Shown: positions 33,023-42,212 of the stretch, piece after piece
Layout of the letters: each line of letters starts with the position of its first letter
Position numbering within the stretch: position 1 is the first letter of the stretch
From: Streptomyces sp. CB01201
GTDB lineage: Bacteria; Actinomycetota; Actinomycetes; Streptomycetales; Streptomycetaceae
Assembly (NCBI RefSeq): GCF_002803085.1
Contig: NZ_NNBJ01000001.1
Coordinates: forward strand, 186,001-250,000
Length of the DNA: 64,000 nt
Direction of reading: 5' to 3'
Notes under the pieces: model-generated
Told to the model about the DNA's origin: nothing
The model's database searches: none
What the model saw: only the letters and a program-made list of their open reading frames with translations
Position numbers and translations under genes: made by a program

Positions 33023-34321
33023 ATGGGTCAGCAGGAGCAGGTGGCAACGAGCCTCGCCGGCGTCGTCAGCGAGGAGATCAGTGCCTCGCTCGTCGCCGTG
33101 GACGAGGAACTCGCCCGCCGTTACCCGGGCGACCCCGGCACCCGCCAGCCCGTACACACCGTCTACGTACCCGGCGACGCCTTCACCGCGGACACCATCC
33201 GCACCTGGGGCGACCAGGCCCTGGCCGCGCTCGACGAGCACGCCCCCGACGCCGCCTCCTTCGCCCGCGTCCTCGGCATCGCCGACGAACTCGCCACCCC
33301 CGTGTACGACCGGGTCCGCGCCAAGCTCCAGCGCGAACCCGTCGAAGACCTCCGCGTCGACTTCGAGGACGGCTACGGCCCCCGCCCCGACGCCGAAGAG
33401 GACGCCGACGCCGCCCGCGCCGCCCGCCTCATCGCCGAAGCCTTCAAGAACGGCACCGCCGCCCCCTACATGGGCATCCGCATGAAGTGCATGGAAGCCG
33501 CCGTACGCGACCGCGGCATCCGCACCACCGACGTCTTCCTCACCACCCTCATGCACAACGGCGGCCTCCCCGAAGGCCTCGTCCTCACCCTGCCCAAGGT
33601 CACCTACCCCGAGCAGGTCACCGCCTTCGTCCGGCTGCTCAGCGCCTTCGAGAAGGCCCACGGCCTGCCCGAAGGACGGCTCGGCTTCGAGATCCAGATC
33701 GAGACCAGCCAGTCCATCCTCGCCGCCGACGGCACCGCCGCCGTCGCCAAGATGATCGACGCCGCCCAGGGCCGCGCCACCGGACTGCACTACGGCACCT
33801 TCGACTACAGCGCCTGCGTCGGCGTCTCCGCCGCCTACCAGGCCAGCGACCACCCCGCCGCCGACCACGCCAAGGCCGTCATGCAGGTCGCCGCCGCCGG
33901 CACCGGCGTACGCGTCTCCGACGGCTCCACCAACGTGCTGCCCATCGGCACCACCGAACACGTCCACGAAGCCTGGCGCCTGCACTACGGCCTCACCCGC
34001 CGCGCCCTGGCCCGCGCCTACTACCAGGGCTGGGACATGCACCCCGGCCACATGCCGACCCGCTACGCGGCCGTCTACGCCTTCTACCGCGAAGGCCTGG
34101 AACAGGCCGCCGGACGCCTCGCCGCCTACGTCGCCAAGACCGAGGGCGACGTCATGGACGAGCCCGCCACCGCCAAGGCCCTCAGCGGCTACCTGCTGCG
34201 CGGCCTCGACTGCGGCGCCCTCGACAACGCCGAGGTCGCCCGCCTCACCGGCCTCACCCGCGCCGACCTCGACGCCTTCGCCTCGCCCCGCCGCGGCAGC
34301 CTCACCGTCACCGCCCCGTAG
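33023..34321 (+). CDS. DUF6986-family aldolase-like protein (HpcH/HpaI-related fold)
   Basis: 432 residues from ATG 33023, behind GGAGGATGCAGG. It resembles citrate-lyase beta/malate-synthase-type TIM barrels: EDLRVDFEDGYGPRPDAEEDADA (about residues 109-131) has the acidic metal-binding segment and RLGFEIQIETSQSIL (about 220-234) the second metal/substrate strand. DUF6986 proteins are called aldolases in streptomycetes and often occur with purine/allantoin catabolism genes, but the reaction is not established. No allantoin gene is present in this window. Confidence 0.78.
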   Translation: MGQQEQVATSLAGVVSEEISASLVAVDEELARRYPGDPGTRQPVHTVYVPGDAFTADTIRTWGDQALAALDEHAPDAASFARVLGIADELATPVYDRVRAKLQREPVEDLRVDFEDGYGPRPDAEEDADAARAARLIAEAFKNGTAAPYMGIRMKCMEAAVRDRGIRTTDVFLTTLMHNGGLPEGLVLTLPKVTYPEQVTAFVRLLSAFEKAHGLPEGRLGFEIQIETSQSILAADGTAAVAKMIDAAQGRATGLHYGTFDYSACVGVSAAYQASDHPAADHAKAVMQVAAAGTGVRVSDGSTNVLPIGTTEHVHEAWRLHYGLTRRALARAYYQGWDMHPGHMPTRYAAVYAFYREGLEQAAGRLAAYVAKTEGDVMDEPATAKALSGYLLRGLDCGALDNAEVARLTGLTRADLDAFASPRRGSLTVTAP

Positions 34322-34410
34322 CAGCACCGGGACCCCACGGCCGCAAGGCCCACCACCCCTGCCCCGTACCCTGTACGCGACCACAATCGCCACACAGGGA
34401 CGGGGCAGCG

Positions 34411-36210
34411 GTGAGCACGGGGGAGAGCCAACTACTGGCCGGCCGGTACCGGATCGTCGAACGGCTCGGCCGCGGCGGCATGGGCGTGGTGTGGCGCGCA
34501 CACGACGAAGTCCTCGGCCGCGAGGTCGCCGTCAAGGAACTGCGCACCTTCACCGACGCCTCCGCACCCGAACTCGGCGACCTCAAGCTGCGCATGCAAC
34601 GCGAAGCCCGCGCCGCCGCCCGCGTACGCCACCCCTCGGTCGTCGCCGTCCACGACGTCACCGAACACGACGGCCGCCCCGTCATCGTCATGGAACTCAT
34701 CGACGGCCCCTCACTCGACGACGTCCTCACCGAACAGGGCCTCCTGGAACCCGGCCGAGCCGCCGCCATCGGCGCCGACGTCCTGCACGCCCTCGCCGCC
34801 GCCCACCAGGCCGGCGTCCTGCACCGCGACGTGAAACCCGGCAACATCCTCCTCGACGCCTCCGGCCGCGTCGTCCTCACCGACTTCGGCATCGCCGCCA
34901 TGGACGACCCCGGCGACGGCTCCGCCACCCACCTCACCCGCAGCGGCGAACTCGTCGGCTCCCTCGACTTCCTGGCACCCGAACGCGCCCAGGGCCACCA
35001 ACCCGGCCCCGCCTCCGACATCTGGGCACTCGGCGCCACCCTCTACGCCGCCGTCGAAGGCGCCGCCCCCTTCCGCCGCACCTCCACCTGGTCCACGCTC
35101 AACGCCATCGTCGTCGAACCCCTGCCCCCGGCCCGCCGCGCCGGCCCCCTCGGACCCGTACTGCTCCGCCTGATGGACAAGGACCCCGCCCGCAGGCCCG
35201 ACGCCGCGACCGCGGCGCGCCTCCTCAGCGAAGTCGCCGGGACCGAGGCAGCCACGGGCACCGCAGCCACGAACCCCCGTCCGGCCGGACCGACAGCCGT
35301 AAGCACCACCCCGATACGGGCCGCGGCCCGGCCGCCCGCCCAACCGCCGCGCGACGCGACCGTACGCGACGTGGCACCGCACCGCCCCGAGGGATTCGGC
35401 CCGGCCACCACCCCGGCCCCCGAACCGGCACCACAAGCCGCCCACCAGCCCGAAGGCTTCGGCCCCGTGGTGACCGACCTGGCGACCACGGGAGCGGCAC
35501 GGCCCGACCGACCGGCAGCGGCCGGACGCGGACGCGGCAAAGCCCTGATCGCGGCCACCGCGGCCGCCGTCGTCCTCATCGGCGGGGGAGCCGCCTACGC
35601 ACTCCTCGGCCAGGACGACGCACACCCCGACACACACGCGGCCGGAGCGACGAACAGCGCGGCCCCCGGAGCGGCGGACGACCGGGTCGGCGCAGCCGGC
35701 CTCGGCACAGCGGGCCCCTCCGCCCAATCCACCCCCAACTCACCCACGTCCAGGGCGAGTTCCAGCACCAAACCCCCCGCCAAGGACGACCCCGCCAAGG
35801 GATCCAAACCCGGAGCGTCGGCCGACCCGAAGAAGAACACCCCGAGCGCCCCCACCGCGACAGACACCGCAAACGCCGGAGGCACCGGGGACAAGGGAAC
35901 CAAGGGAGGCGGCAGCGCACCCCCCGCCGGCAGCTGCGCGCCCACCGCCGGCGGCAAGTTCAACTGCCAGGTCTGGCGCGCCGCGCAGTCCATCCGCCAC
36001 AACGGCGCCGCCGCGGGCGTACTCAACACCGGCACCAACTACTTCTACTGCCAGACCGACCTCGGCCGCCGCGAAACCTACGGGAAGTGGACCAACACCT
36101 GGTGGGCCAGGACCGACGACGACAGCGGCAACACCAACGTCTACGTCAGCGTCGTCTACCTCAAGGGCGGCGACAACAACCAGCCCGTCCCCGGACTCAA
36201 GACCTGCTGA
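34411..36210 (+). CDS. Receptor-type serine/threonine protein kinase
   Basis: 599 residues from GTG 34411. The Hanks-type kinase domain covers about residues 12-280: glycine loop LGRGGMGVV, K42 in VAVKEL, E65, catalytic HRDVKPGN (D140, N145), DFG 158-160. A Pro/Ala-rich linker containing two RPEGFGP/QPEGFGP repeats follows, then one transmembrane helix at about 379-401 and a Ser/Thr/Lys-rich stalk. The extracellular end is a small four-cysteine domain (CAPTAGGKFNC, YFYCQTD, final LKTC). No PASTA repeats are present. It likely senses an extracellular signal through this Cys-paired domain. Confidence 0.92.
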   Translation: MSTGESQLLAGRYRIVERLGRGGMGVVWRAHDEVLGREVAVKELRTFTDASAPELGDLKLRMQREARAAARVRHPSVVAVHDVTEHDGRPVIVMELIDGPSLDDVLTEQGLLEPGRAAAIGADVLHALAAAHQAGVLHRDVKPGNILLDASGRVVLTDFGIAAMDDPGDGSATHLTRSGELVGSLDFLAPERAQGHQPGPASDIWALGATLYAAVEGAAPFRRTSTWSTLNAIVVEPLPPARRAGPLGPVLLRLMDKDPARRPDAATAARLLSEVAGTEAATGTAATNPRPAGPTAVSTTPIRAAARPPAQPPRDATVRDVAPHRPEGFGPATTPAPEPAPQAAHQPEGFGPVVTDLATTGAARPDRPAAAGRGRGKALIAATAAAVVLIGGGAAYALLGQDDAHPDTHAAGATNSAAPGAADDRVGAAGLGTAGPSAQSTPNSPTSRASSSTKPPAKDDPAKGSKPGASADPKKNTPSAPTATDTANAGGTGDKGTKGGGSAPPAGSCAPTAGGKFNCQVWRAAQSIRHNGAAAGVLNTGTNYFYCQTDLGRRETYGKWTNTWWARTDDDSGNTNVYVSVVYLKGGDNNQPVPGLKTC

Positions 36211-36306
36211 ACCGCACGAGCCCCGGCGAACCCCCGCCCGCCGCTACCGCCGGCCGCCGGCGGAGCCCCCGCCCCCCGCTACCACCGGCGGACGCGCCCC
36301 CGGCCA

Positions 36307-37344
36307 CTACCCCCGGGCGGGCGGCGGGAGTTCACCCGAACCACGCTGGATCAGGACGGTGGGCAGCTCCAGCCGGGCGGGCGTCTCGTCCGCCCCGTCG
36401 AGCCGCCGGAAGAGCAGCTCCGCCGCCGTACGCCCCAACGTGGCCGCGTCCTGCGAGATCACCGTGATGCCGAGCAGATCCGCGAGCTCGATGTCGTCGA
36501 ACCCCACCAGCGCCACCGGCCGCTCCCGCCCCGCCAGCACCCGCACCGCCGTGACCGTCACCCGGTTGTTGCCCGCGAACAGCGCCGTCACCCCGTCCGG
36601 CCCCGCCAGCATCGACTCGGCGGCCTCCCGCACCCGCTCCGGGGACGTCGAGCCGAGCGACACCCACGCCTCGTCGACCGGCAACTCCGCATCCGCCATC
36701 GCCGCGTGATACCCCCGCAGCCGCTCGGTCGCCGTGTGGATGCGCGGCTGGTCACCGATGAAACCGATCCGCCGGTGCCCATGCGCGATCAGATGGGCCA
36801 CACCCGCCCGGGCGCCCCCGAAACTGTCGGACAGCACCACATCCGCGTCGATCCGCCCGGCCGGACGGTCCACGAACACCGTCGCCACCCCCGCCTTTAT
36901 CTCCGGCTCCAGATAACGGTGGTCGGACCCCGCGGGAATCACGATCAGACCGTCGACCCGGCGGGCACAGAACGCAAGCACCAGCTCCTGCTCGCGATCG
37001 GCGTCCTCCGCACTGGAACCGTTGATCAGCAGCGCCCCGTGCTCCCGCGCCACCTCCTCGACCGCCCGGCTGAGCGGCCCGTAGAACGGGTCGGCGAGGT
37101 CCTCAAGGACCAGACCGATCGACGCGGTACGCCCCTTGCGCAGCACCCGCGCACTGTCATTGCGGCGGAAGCCCAGCGCCTCGATGGCCTCCTGCACCCG
37201 CCGCTCGGTGTCCGGGGTCACCCCCGGTTCGCCGTTGACCACCCGGGACACCGTCTTGAGGCCGACACCGGCTCGCGCGGCGACATCCTTCATCGTCGGG
37301 CGGTTGCCGTAGCGGGACTCGGGGTGGCGGGCGTTATCGGCCAC
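36307..37344 (-). CDS. LacI-family transcriptional regulator
   Basis: 345 residues from GTG 37344 (ATG 37419 would add 25 residues and lies only 9 bp from the operator). The HTH is TMKDVAARAGVGLKTVSRVVNGEPGVTPDT (about residues 17-46), with the standard hinge and a periplasmic-binding-protein-like effector domain ending VGFDDIELADLLGITVISQDAATLGRTAAELLFRRLDG. It is divergent from the ROK kinase and the ABC sugar importer, which it probably represses via the palindrome at 37428. Confidence 0.9.
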   Translation of the reverse strand: MADNARHPESRYGNRPTMKDVAARAGVGLKTVSRVVNGEPGVTPDTERRVQEAIEALGFRRNDSARVLRKGRTASIGLVLEDLADPFYGPLSRAVEEVAREHGALLINGSSAEDADREQELVLAFCARRVDGLIVIPAGSDHRYLEPEIKAGVATVFVDRPAGRIDADVVLSDSFGGARAGVAHLIAHGHRRIGFIGDQPRIHTATERLRGYHAAMADAELPVDEAWVSLGSTSPERVREAAESMLAGPDGVTALFAGNNRVTVTAVRVLAGRERPVALVGFDDIELADLLGITVISQDAATLGRTAAELLFRRLDGADETPARLELPTVLIQRGSGELPPPARG

Positions 37345-37427
37345 AGTGCGCTGTCCTGTCGTCGTCGGGAGGCGTCCGGCGGGATCCGGTGCCATAACGG
37401 TCTGTGTGGCGTCGAGCATAGGCCCTG

Positions 37428-37439
37428 GACAACGTTGTC
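37428..37439. promoter_or_regulatory. LacI-type operator palindrome
   Basis: GACAACGTTGTC is a perfect 12-bp palindrome with the central CG typical of LacI/GalR operators. It lies between the LacI regulator and the ROK gene, 84 bp and 65 bp from their starts. Confidence 0.7.
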
Positions 37440-37503
37440 ACATGCAGGGAGACTCTCATCTTGACCTGCTGTTACCCGTCCCTCACCAGGAGATCCGACC
37501 TCG

Positions 37504-38460
37504 ATGCACACCGATTTCGTGGCCGCGCTCGACATCGGCGGCACCAAGATCGCCGGAGCCCTGGTGGACGCCGACGGCCGGCTCCTGCTGCGGGCCCAGC
37601 GGCCGACTCCCGCCCACGAGGACGGCGACACGGTGATGCGCGCGGCCGAGGCGGTCCTGGCCGAGCTGACCGGATCGCCCCTGTGGGAGCGTACGGGAGC
37701 CATCGGCATCGGCAGCGCCGGGCCCGTCGACGCCTCGGCCGGCACGGTCAGCCCCGTCAACATCCCCGGCTGGCGCGGCTTCCCGCTGGTCGAGCGGGTG
37801 CGCGCCGCCACCGGCGGCCTGGACGTCGAACTCGTCGGCGACGGCGTCGCCATGACCGCGGCCGAACACTGGCTCGGCGCGGCCCGCGGCCACGACAACG
37901 CCCTGTGCCTGGTCGTGTCGACCGGCGTCGGCGGCGGCCTTGTCCTCGGCGGCAAACTGCACCCAGGCCCCACCGGGAACGCGGGCCACATCGGTCACAT
38001 CAGCGTCGACCTCGACGGCGACCCCTGCCCGTGCGGCGCACGCGGCTGCGTCGAACGGATCGCCAGCGGCCCCAACATCGCCCGCCGCGCCCTGGACAAC
38101 GGCTGGCGCCCCGGCTCCGACGGCGACACCTCGGCCGCCGCCGTGGCCTCGGCCGCCCGCTCCGGGGACCCGGTGGCCGTCGCCTCCTTCGAACGCGCGG
38201 CCCAGGCGCTGGCGGCCGGCATCGCGGCGACCGCGACCCTCGTCGAGATCGACATCGCGGTCATAGGCGGGGGAGTGGCGGGCGCGGGCGAGGTGCTGTT
38301 CGCGCCGTTGCGCCGGTACCTGCGCGACTACGCGACGCTCTCCTTCGTCCAGGACCTGACGGTGGCGCCCGCCCTGATGGGGACGGACGCCGGTCTGGTG
38401 GGGGCGGCGGCCGCGGCGTGGGGGAGGCGGCGATCGGAGGAGGCGGCGCTGCTGAAGTGA
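37504..38460 (+). CDS. ROK-family sugar kinase
   Basis: 318 residues. ATP-binding LDIGGTKIAGALVD is at residues 9-22. The sugar-binding region ...GHIGHISVD and the ROK zinc signature C175-P-C177-G-ARG-C182-VE follow, and VVSTGVGGGLVLGGKL is the phosphate-2 motif. There is no N-terminal HTH, so it is a kinase and not a repressor. It likely phosphorylates the hexose imported by the ABC transporter that follows, and the LacI palindrome upstream suggests substrate induction. Confidence 0.9.
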   Translation: MHTDFVAALDIGGTKIAGALVDADGRLLLRAQRPTPAHEDGDTVMRAAEAVLAELTGSPLWERTGAIGIGSAGPVDASAGTVSPVNIPGWRGFPLVERVRAATGGLDVELVGDGVAMTAAEHWLGAARGHDNALCLVVSTGVGGGLVLGGKLHPGPTGNAGHIGHISVDLDGDPCPCGARGCVERIASGPNIARRALDNGWRPGSDGDTSAAAVASAARSGDPVAVASFERAAQALAAGIAATATLVEIDIAVIGGGVAGAGEVLFAPLRRYLRDYATLSFVQDLTVAPALMGTDAGLVGAAAAAWGRRRSEEAALLK

Positions 38461-38482
38461 CGGACAGAATCTGAAAGTTGAT

Positions 38483-38517
38483 ATCTGCGATCTGCGATCT
38501 GCGATCCGCGATCCGTG
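38483..38517. repeat. Heptanucleotide tandem repeat (5 units)
   Basis: Units at 38483, 38490, 38497 (ATCTGCG), 38504 (ATCCGCG) and 38511 (ATCCGTG), immediately after the ROK gene. Confidence 0.8.
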
Positions 38518-38820
38518 CCCCGCGACCCGTCCGTCACCATCCGCCCACTGCCTGCCCGCCTGCCCTCCCGTCCGCCCATCCGCCCGCCCGCCCAGCGCTC
38601 CGACGACTGCCCCGTCTCCGCCAACGAACACTCCACCGCCGCGACCTGACGCCCAGTCACGGACATCACCCCCCAATCAACCCCCCATCACTCTCGCCCC
38701 TCCACCCCCACGAGGTAGGACGACATCATGCCCCTGCCAACCGCCTCCGCCCGGCGAGCGTTTCCGGTAGGGCTTGTTGGACTCTGTTGGGTGTGACGCG
38801 GTAACGGTTGTCTGGCATTG

Positions 38821-38860
38821 CGTCAAAACCCTTGACGGCGCCCGGAGTTGACGGTGTTAT
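38821..38860 (+). promoter_or_regulatory. Importer promoter with overlapping dyad
   Basis: Dyad CGTCAA-AACCC-TTGACG (38821-38837) overlaps the -35 hexamer TTGACG; TGTTAT (38855-38860) is the -10. A repressor on the dyad would occlude RNA polymerase. The predicted start is about 38867, 43 bp before the solute-binding protein. Confidence 0.5.
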
Positions 38861-38909
38861 CCAAGCCTCGCGTTTGGTTGTGTTGGGTTGCACCCCGGAG
38901 GAGGGGGAC

Positions 38910-40262
38910 ATGGCGCAGTCATCGTTCAATGGTCCTGTAGCGCTCGAAAGCGTGGCAGGACATCGGATGTCTCGGCGGAATCTTCTGCGGGGTGCGGCGA
39001 TGGGCGCCGGGGCGGTCGCGCTGCCCTCGCTGCTCGCGGCGTGCGGCAGTGGGCCCGGGGGTGACACCAAGACGATCCGGCTGGGCTCGAATTCGTCGGA
39101 CGCCGTCCCCAAGAAGGCCTTCGCCGACGCGTTCGCCGCGTACGAGAAGCAGTCCAAGGAAGGCCGCAAGATCAAGGTCAACACCGTTGACCACAACACC
39201 TTCCAGGAGAACATCAACCGCTATCTCCAGGGCAAGCCGGACGACGTCTTCATGTGGTTCGCGGGCTACCGCATGCAGTTCTTCGCGCAGAAGGGGCTGC
39301 TGTACGACATCAGCGACCTCTGGACCGGATTCCAGGGCTTCTCCGACGCGCTGAAGGCGCAGTCGACCGGCGCGGACGGCAAGCAGTACTTCGTGCCGTA
39401 CTACTACTACCCGTGGGCGGTCTTCCACCGGGCCAGCGTCTTCACGCAGCACGGCTACACGGCGCCCAAGACCTTCGACCAGTACGTGGACCTCGCCAAG
39501 CAGATGCAGAAGGACAAGCTCGACCCGATCGCGTTCTGCGACAAGGACGGCTGGCCCGCCATGGGCACCTTCGACTATCTCAACATGCGCAGCAACGGGT
39601 ACGAGTTCCACAAGAGCCTGATGGCCGGGAAGGAGGCGTGGACCGACAAGCGGGTCAAGGACGTCTTCGACAGCTGGCGCCGGCTCCTCCCGTACTGCCA
39701 GCAGGGCGCGAACGGCCGCACCTGGCAGGAGGCGGCGCAGAGCCTCCAGAAGAAGCAGTCCGGCATGGCGGTGTTCGGACTGCCGCACGTGGGCCAGCAG
39801 TTCCCCAAGGCCGAGCAGGACGACATCGCGTTCTTCCCGTTTCCGGAGATGGACCCGCAGTACGGGCAGGACGCGGTCGAGGCCCCCATCGACGGGTTCC
39901 TCCTCGCCAAGAACGCCAAGGAACTGAAGAACAAGCAGTCCATGCAGAGCGCCAAGGACCTGCTCACCTGGCTCGCCACGCCCAAGGCGGAGGACGTCTA
40001 CCTCGCGGGCGACCCGAACAACATCGCGGTCAACAGCGGCGCCGACACCTCCGCTTACAGCCCGTTGCAGAAGAAGGCGGTCGAGCTGGTCTCCGGGGCC
40101 AAGCAGATCTCCCAGTTCCTGGACCGCGACACCCGGCCCGACTTCGCGTCCACGGTGATGATCCCGGCCATCCAGAAGTTCATCGGCAACCCGAAGGACG
40201 TGGACGGGCTCGTGAACGACATCGAGCGCCAGAAGAAGAGCATCTTCGCCTCGGAAGGCTGA
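38910..40262 (+). CDS. ABC transporter sugar-binding lipoprotein
   Basis: 450 residues from ATG 38910 behind GGAGGAGGGGGAC. The N-terminus has a twin-arginine-like motif SRRNLL (21-26), a hydrophobic stretch and lipobox LLAAC with the lipidated C45, so it is probably exported by Tat and anchored outside. The mature part is a family-1 extracellular solute-binding protein (FADAFAAYEKQSKEGRKIKVNTVDHNTFQENINRYLQGKPDDVFMWFAG in segments). It delivers sugar to the two permeases that follow. No ATPase gene is present, as usual for streptomycete sugar importers that share MsiK. Confidence 0.9.
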   Translation: MAQSSFNGPVALESVAGHRMSRRNLLRGAAMGAGAVALPSLLAACGSGPGGDTKTIRLGSNSSDAVPKKAFADAFAAYEKQSKEGRKIKVNTVDHNTFQENINRYLQGKPDDVFMWFAGYRMQFFAQKGLLYDISDLWTGFQGFSDALKAQSTGADGKQYFVPYYYYPWAVFHRASVFTQHGYTAPKTFDQYVDLAKQMQKDKLDPIAFCDKDGWPAMGTFDYLNMRSNGYEFHKSLMAGKEAWTDKRVKDVFDSWRRLLPYCQQGANGRTWQEAAQSLQKKQSGMAVFGLPHVGQQFPKAEQDDIAFFPFPEMDPQYGQDAVEAPIDGFLLAKNAKELKNKQSMQSAKDLLTWLATPKAEDVYLAGDPNNIAVNSGADTSAYSPLQKKAVELVSGAKQISQFLDRDTRPDFASTVMIPAIQKFIGNPKDVDGLVNDIERQKKSIFASEG

Positions 40263-40337
40263 GGGCCGAGGGCCGCAGCCCGCCCCGCTCCGCTCTTCCA
40301 ACCAACCCGCTCCCGTTGCGACTTGGAGTACTCAGCC

Positions 40338-41252
40338 GTGGCGCTCACCACCGCGCGGCGCGGTGGGCGACGGGGTCCCAGGCGGTTCACCGCCCGCGAT
40401 CTCCTCGTCCTCGGCGTGCTGCTTGGTCTGCCCGTCCTGCTCGACATCGCCATCGTGTGGGGCCCGACCCTGGCCTCCGTCGTCCTGTCCTTCACCAGCT
40501 GGGACGGAGTCGGTCCCGTCAAGTGGGTCGGCACGCGGAACTACACCGACCTCTTCACCAACTACCCGCCGTTCTGGCCGGCGGTCCGGCACAACCTCAT
40601 GTGGCTGGGTGTACTCGGCTTCGTGGCAACGCCGTTCGGTCTGCTGCTCGCCGTGCTCATCGACCGGGGCGTGCGGTTCAGCCGCTTCTACCAGTCGACG
40701 CTGTACATGCCCGTCGTCCTCTCCCTCGCCGTCGTCGGCTTCATCGCGCAGCTCGTCTTCTCCCGGGACCAGGGCGCGCTGAACGCCCTGCTCGGCAACA
40801 CGGACCACCCGACCGACTGGCTCGGCGACCCCAGCCTCAACATCTGGATGATCCTGCTGGCCGCGGCCTGGCGGCACACGGGGTACGTGATGATCCTGTA
40901 CCTGGCGGGTCTGAAAGCCGTCGACCCCTCCCTCAAGGAGGCCGCGGCCATCGACGGCGCGAGCGAGCGCCAGACCTTCTTCCGGGTCGTCTTCCCGACA
41001 CTGCGGCCGGTCAACGTGATCGTCGGGGTGATCACGGTCATCGAGTCGCTGCGCGCCTTCGACATCGTGTACGCCGTCAACCACGGGCGCAACGGCCTCG
41101 AAGTGCTCTCGGTACTCGTGACCGACAACATCATCGGCGAGGCCAGCCGCATCGGGTTCGGCTCGGCGATCGCCGTGGTGCTGCTGACCGTCTCCCTCGG
41201 GTTCGTCATCACGTACCTGGTCCAGGAGATCCGAGGGGAGAAGAACCGATGA
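40338..41252 (+). CDS. ABC sugar transporter permease 1
   Basis: 304 residues from GTG 40338 (GGAG ten bases upstream; TTG 40323 is an alternative). Six transmembrane helices and the EAA loop EAAAIDGASERQTFFRVVFP (about residues 199-218) that contacts the ATPase. It belongs to the MalF/UgpA-type family. Its stop overlaps the second permease start (ATGA). Confidence 0.92.
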   Translation: MALTTARRGGRRGPRRFTARDLLVLGVLLGLPVLLDIAIVWGPTLASVVLSFTSWDGVGPVKWVGTRNYTDLFTNYPPFWPAVRHNLMWLGVLGFVATPFGLLLAVLIDRGVRFSRFYQSTLYMPVVLSLAVVGFIAQLVFSRDQGALNALLGNTDHPTDWLGDPSLNIWMILLAAAWRHTGYVMILYLAGLKAVDPSLKEAAAIDGASERQTFFRVVFPTLRPVNVIVGVITVIESLRAFDIVYAVNHGRNGLEVLSVLVTDNIIGEASRIGFGSAIAVVLLTVSLGFVITYLVQEIRGEKNR

Positions 41253-42169
41253 CCACGACCTCTACCGCGTCCCCAACTCTCGTACAGCAGCAGCCCGTTG
41301 GCGCCGGACGGCATCGCGTGCGGCCGGGCCGCCTGGGTGTGCACGCGTTCCTCATGGCCGTCTCGCTCGCCTTCCTCGCCCCGCTGCTGCTCGCCGTGTA
41401 CGCATCGCTGCGCCCGTACGAGGAGACCTCGCGCGACGGCTACTTCTCCCTCCCCAAGCACCTCTCCTTCGCGTACTACAAGCAGGCGTTCAGCGACTCG
41501 GGCATGACGAAGTACTTCGTCAACACCCTGATCATCGCGGTGCCGGGGGTGGTGCTCGTCCTGTTCTTCGCCGCGTTCGTGGCGTTCGCCGTGTCCCGCC
41601 TCCAACTGCGCGGCAGGGTGGTCCTGTTGATGCTGTTCACAGCGGGAAACCTGCTTCCGCAGCAGGTGATCGTGACCCCGCTGTACGTGGTGTTCAACCG
41701 TATTCCGCTGCCGTACTGGATGTCGGACTCGATGACGATGTTCGACTCGTACTGGGCCGTCATCGCCGTCCAGGTGGGCTTCCAGATCGGGTTCTGCGTC
41801 TTCGTCCTCGCCAGTTTCATGCGCACCCTCCCGCAGGAGATCCTGGAGGCCGCGATCGTCGACGGCGCCGGCGTGTGGACTCAGTACTGGCGGATCACCC
41901 TGCCCCTGTGCCGCCCGGCTCTGGCGGCCCTGGCCACCCTCCAGTTCACGTGGATGTACAACGACTTCCTGTGGGCCCTGGTCTTCATGTCCGACGGCGA
42001 CAAGCTCCCCATCACCTCGGCCCTGAACAACCTGAGGGGGCAGTTCTTCACGGACTACAACCTGCTGGCGGCGGGCTCGGTCATCGTCGCCCTGCCCACC
42101 CTGATCGTGTTCCTGCTCCTGCAACGCCACTTCATCGCGGGGCTCACGCTGGGGTCCAGCAAGGGGTGA
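41249..42169 (+). CDS. ABC sugar transporter permease 2
   Basis: 306 residues from ATG 41249, overlapping the preceding stop by 4 bp. MalG/UgpE-type permease with six transmembrane helices and EAA loop EAAIVDGAGVWTQYWRITLP (about residues 203-222). The C-terminus LLLQRHFIAGLTLGSSKG is characteristic (LQRxFxxGLTxGAxKG). It completes the importer; the ATPase must be encoded elsewhere. Confidence 0.93.
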   Translation: MTTTSTASPTLVQQQPVGAGRHRVRPGRLGVHAFLMAVSLAFLAPLLLAVYASLRPYEETSRDGYFSLPKHLSFAYYKQAFSDSGMTKYFVNTLIIAVPGVVLVLFFAAFVAFAVSRLQLRGRVVLLMLFTAGNLLPQQVIVTPLYVVFNRIPLPYWMSDSMTMFDSYWAVIAVQVGFQIGFCVFVLASFMRTLPQEILEAAIVDGAGVWTQYWRITLPLCRPALAALATLQFTWMYNDFLWALVFMSDGDKLPITSALNNLRGQFFTDYNLLAAGSVIVALPTLIVFLLLQRHFIAGLTLGSSKG

Positions 42170-42212
42170 GCGGACCGGGACGGTGCCGGTGCCGCTCCGG
42201 ACATGTCATCGG

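Larger units (their letters stand above)
38461..38909 (+). other. 449-bp intergenic region with repeats and an importer promoter
   Basis: No gene is supported. From the left: five head-to-tail 7-bp units (ATCTGCG, later ATCCGCG/ATCCGTG) at 38483-38517; a C-rich tract of CCGCCC/CTGCCC iterations to about 38600; then a G/T-rich stretch. A promoter TTGACG (38832-38837), 17 bp, TGTTAT (38855-38860) precedes the solute-binding protein. The -35 is the right arm of an inverted repeat CGTCAA-AACCC-TTGACG (38821-38837), a likely operator; another TTGACG occurs at 38848. Confidence 0.65.

Noticed and set aside
33007..34410. Upstream extension of the receptor kinase frame to 33007
   Set aside because: The frame runs antiparallel in content to the DUF6986 gene and is Arg/Pro-rich. 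The kinase domain begins after GTG 34411, which is placed correctly for the family.
42169..42212. GAGCGG...CCGCTC pair after the importer as a terminator
   Set aside because: Six-base arms with a long loop are too weak to call in DNA this GC-rich.
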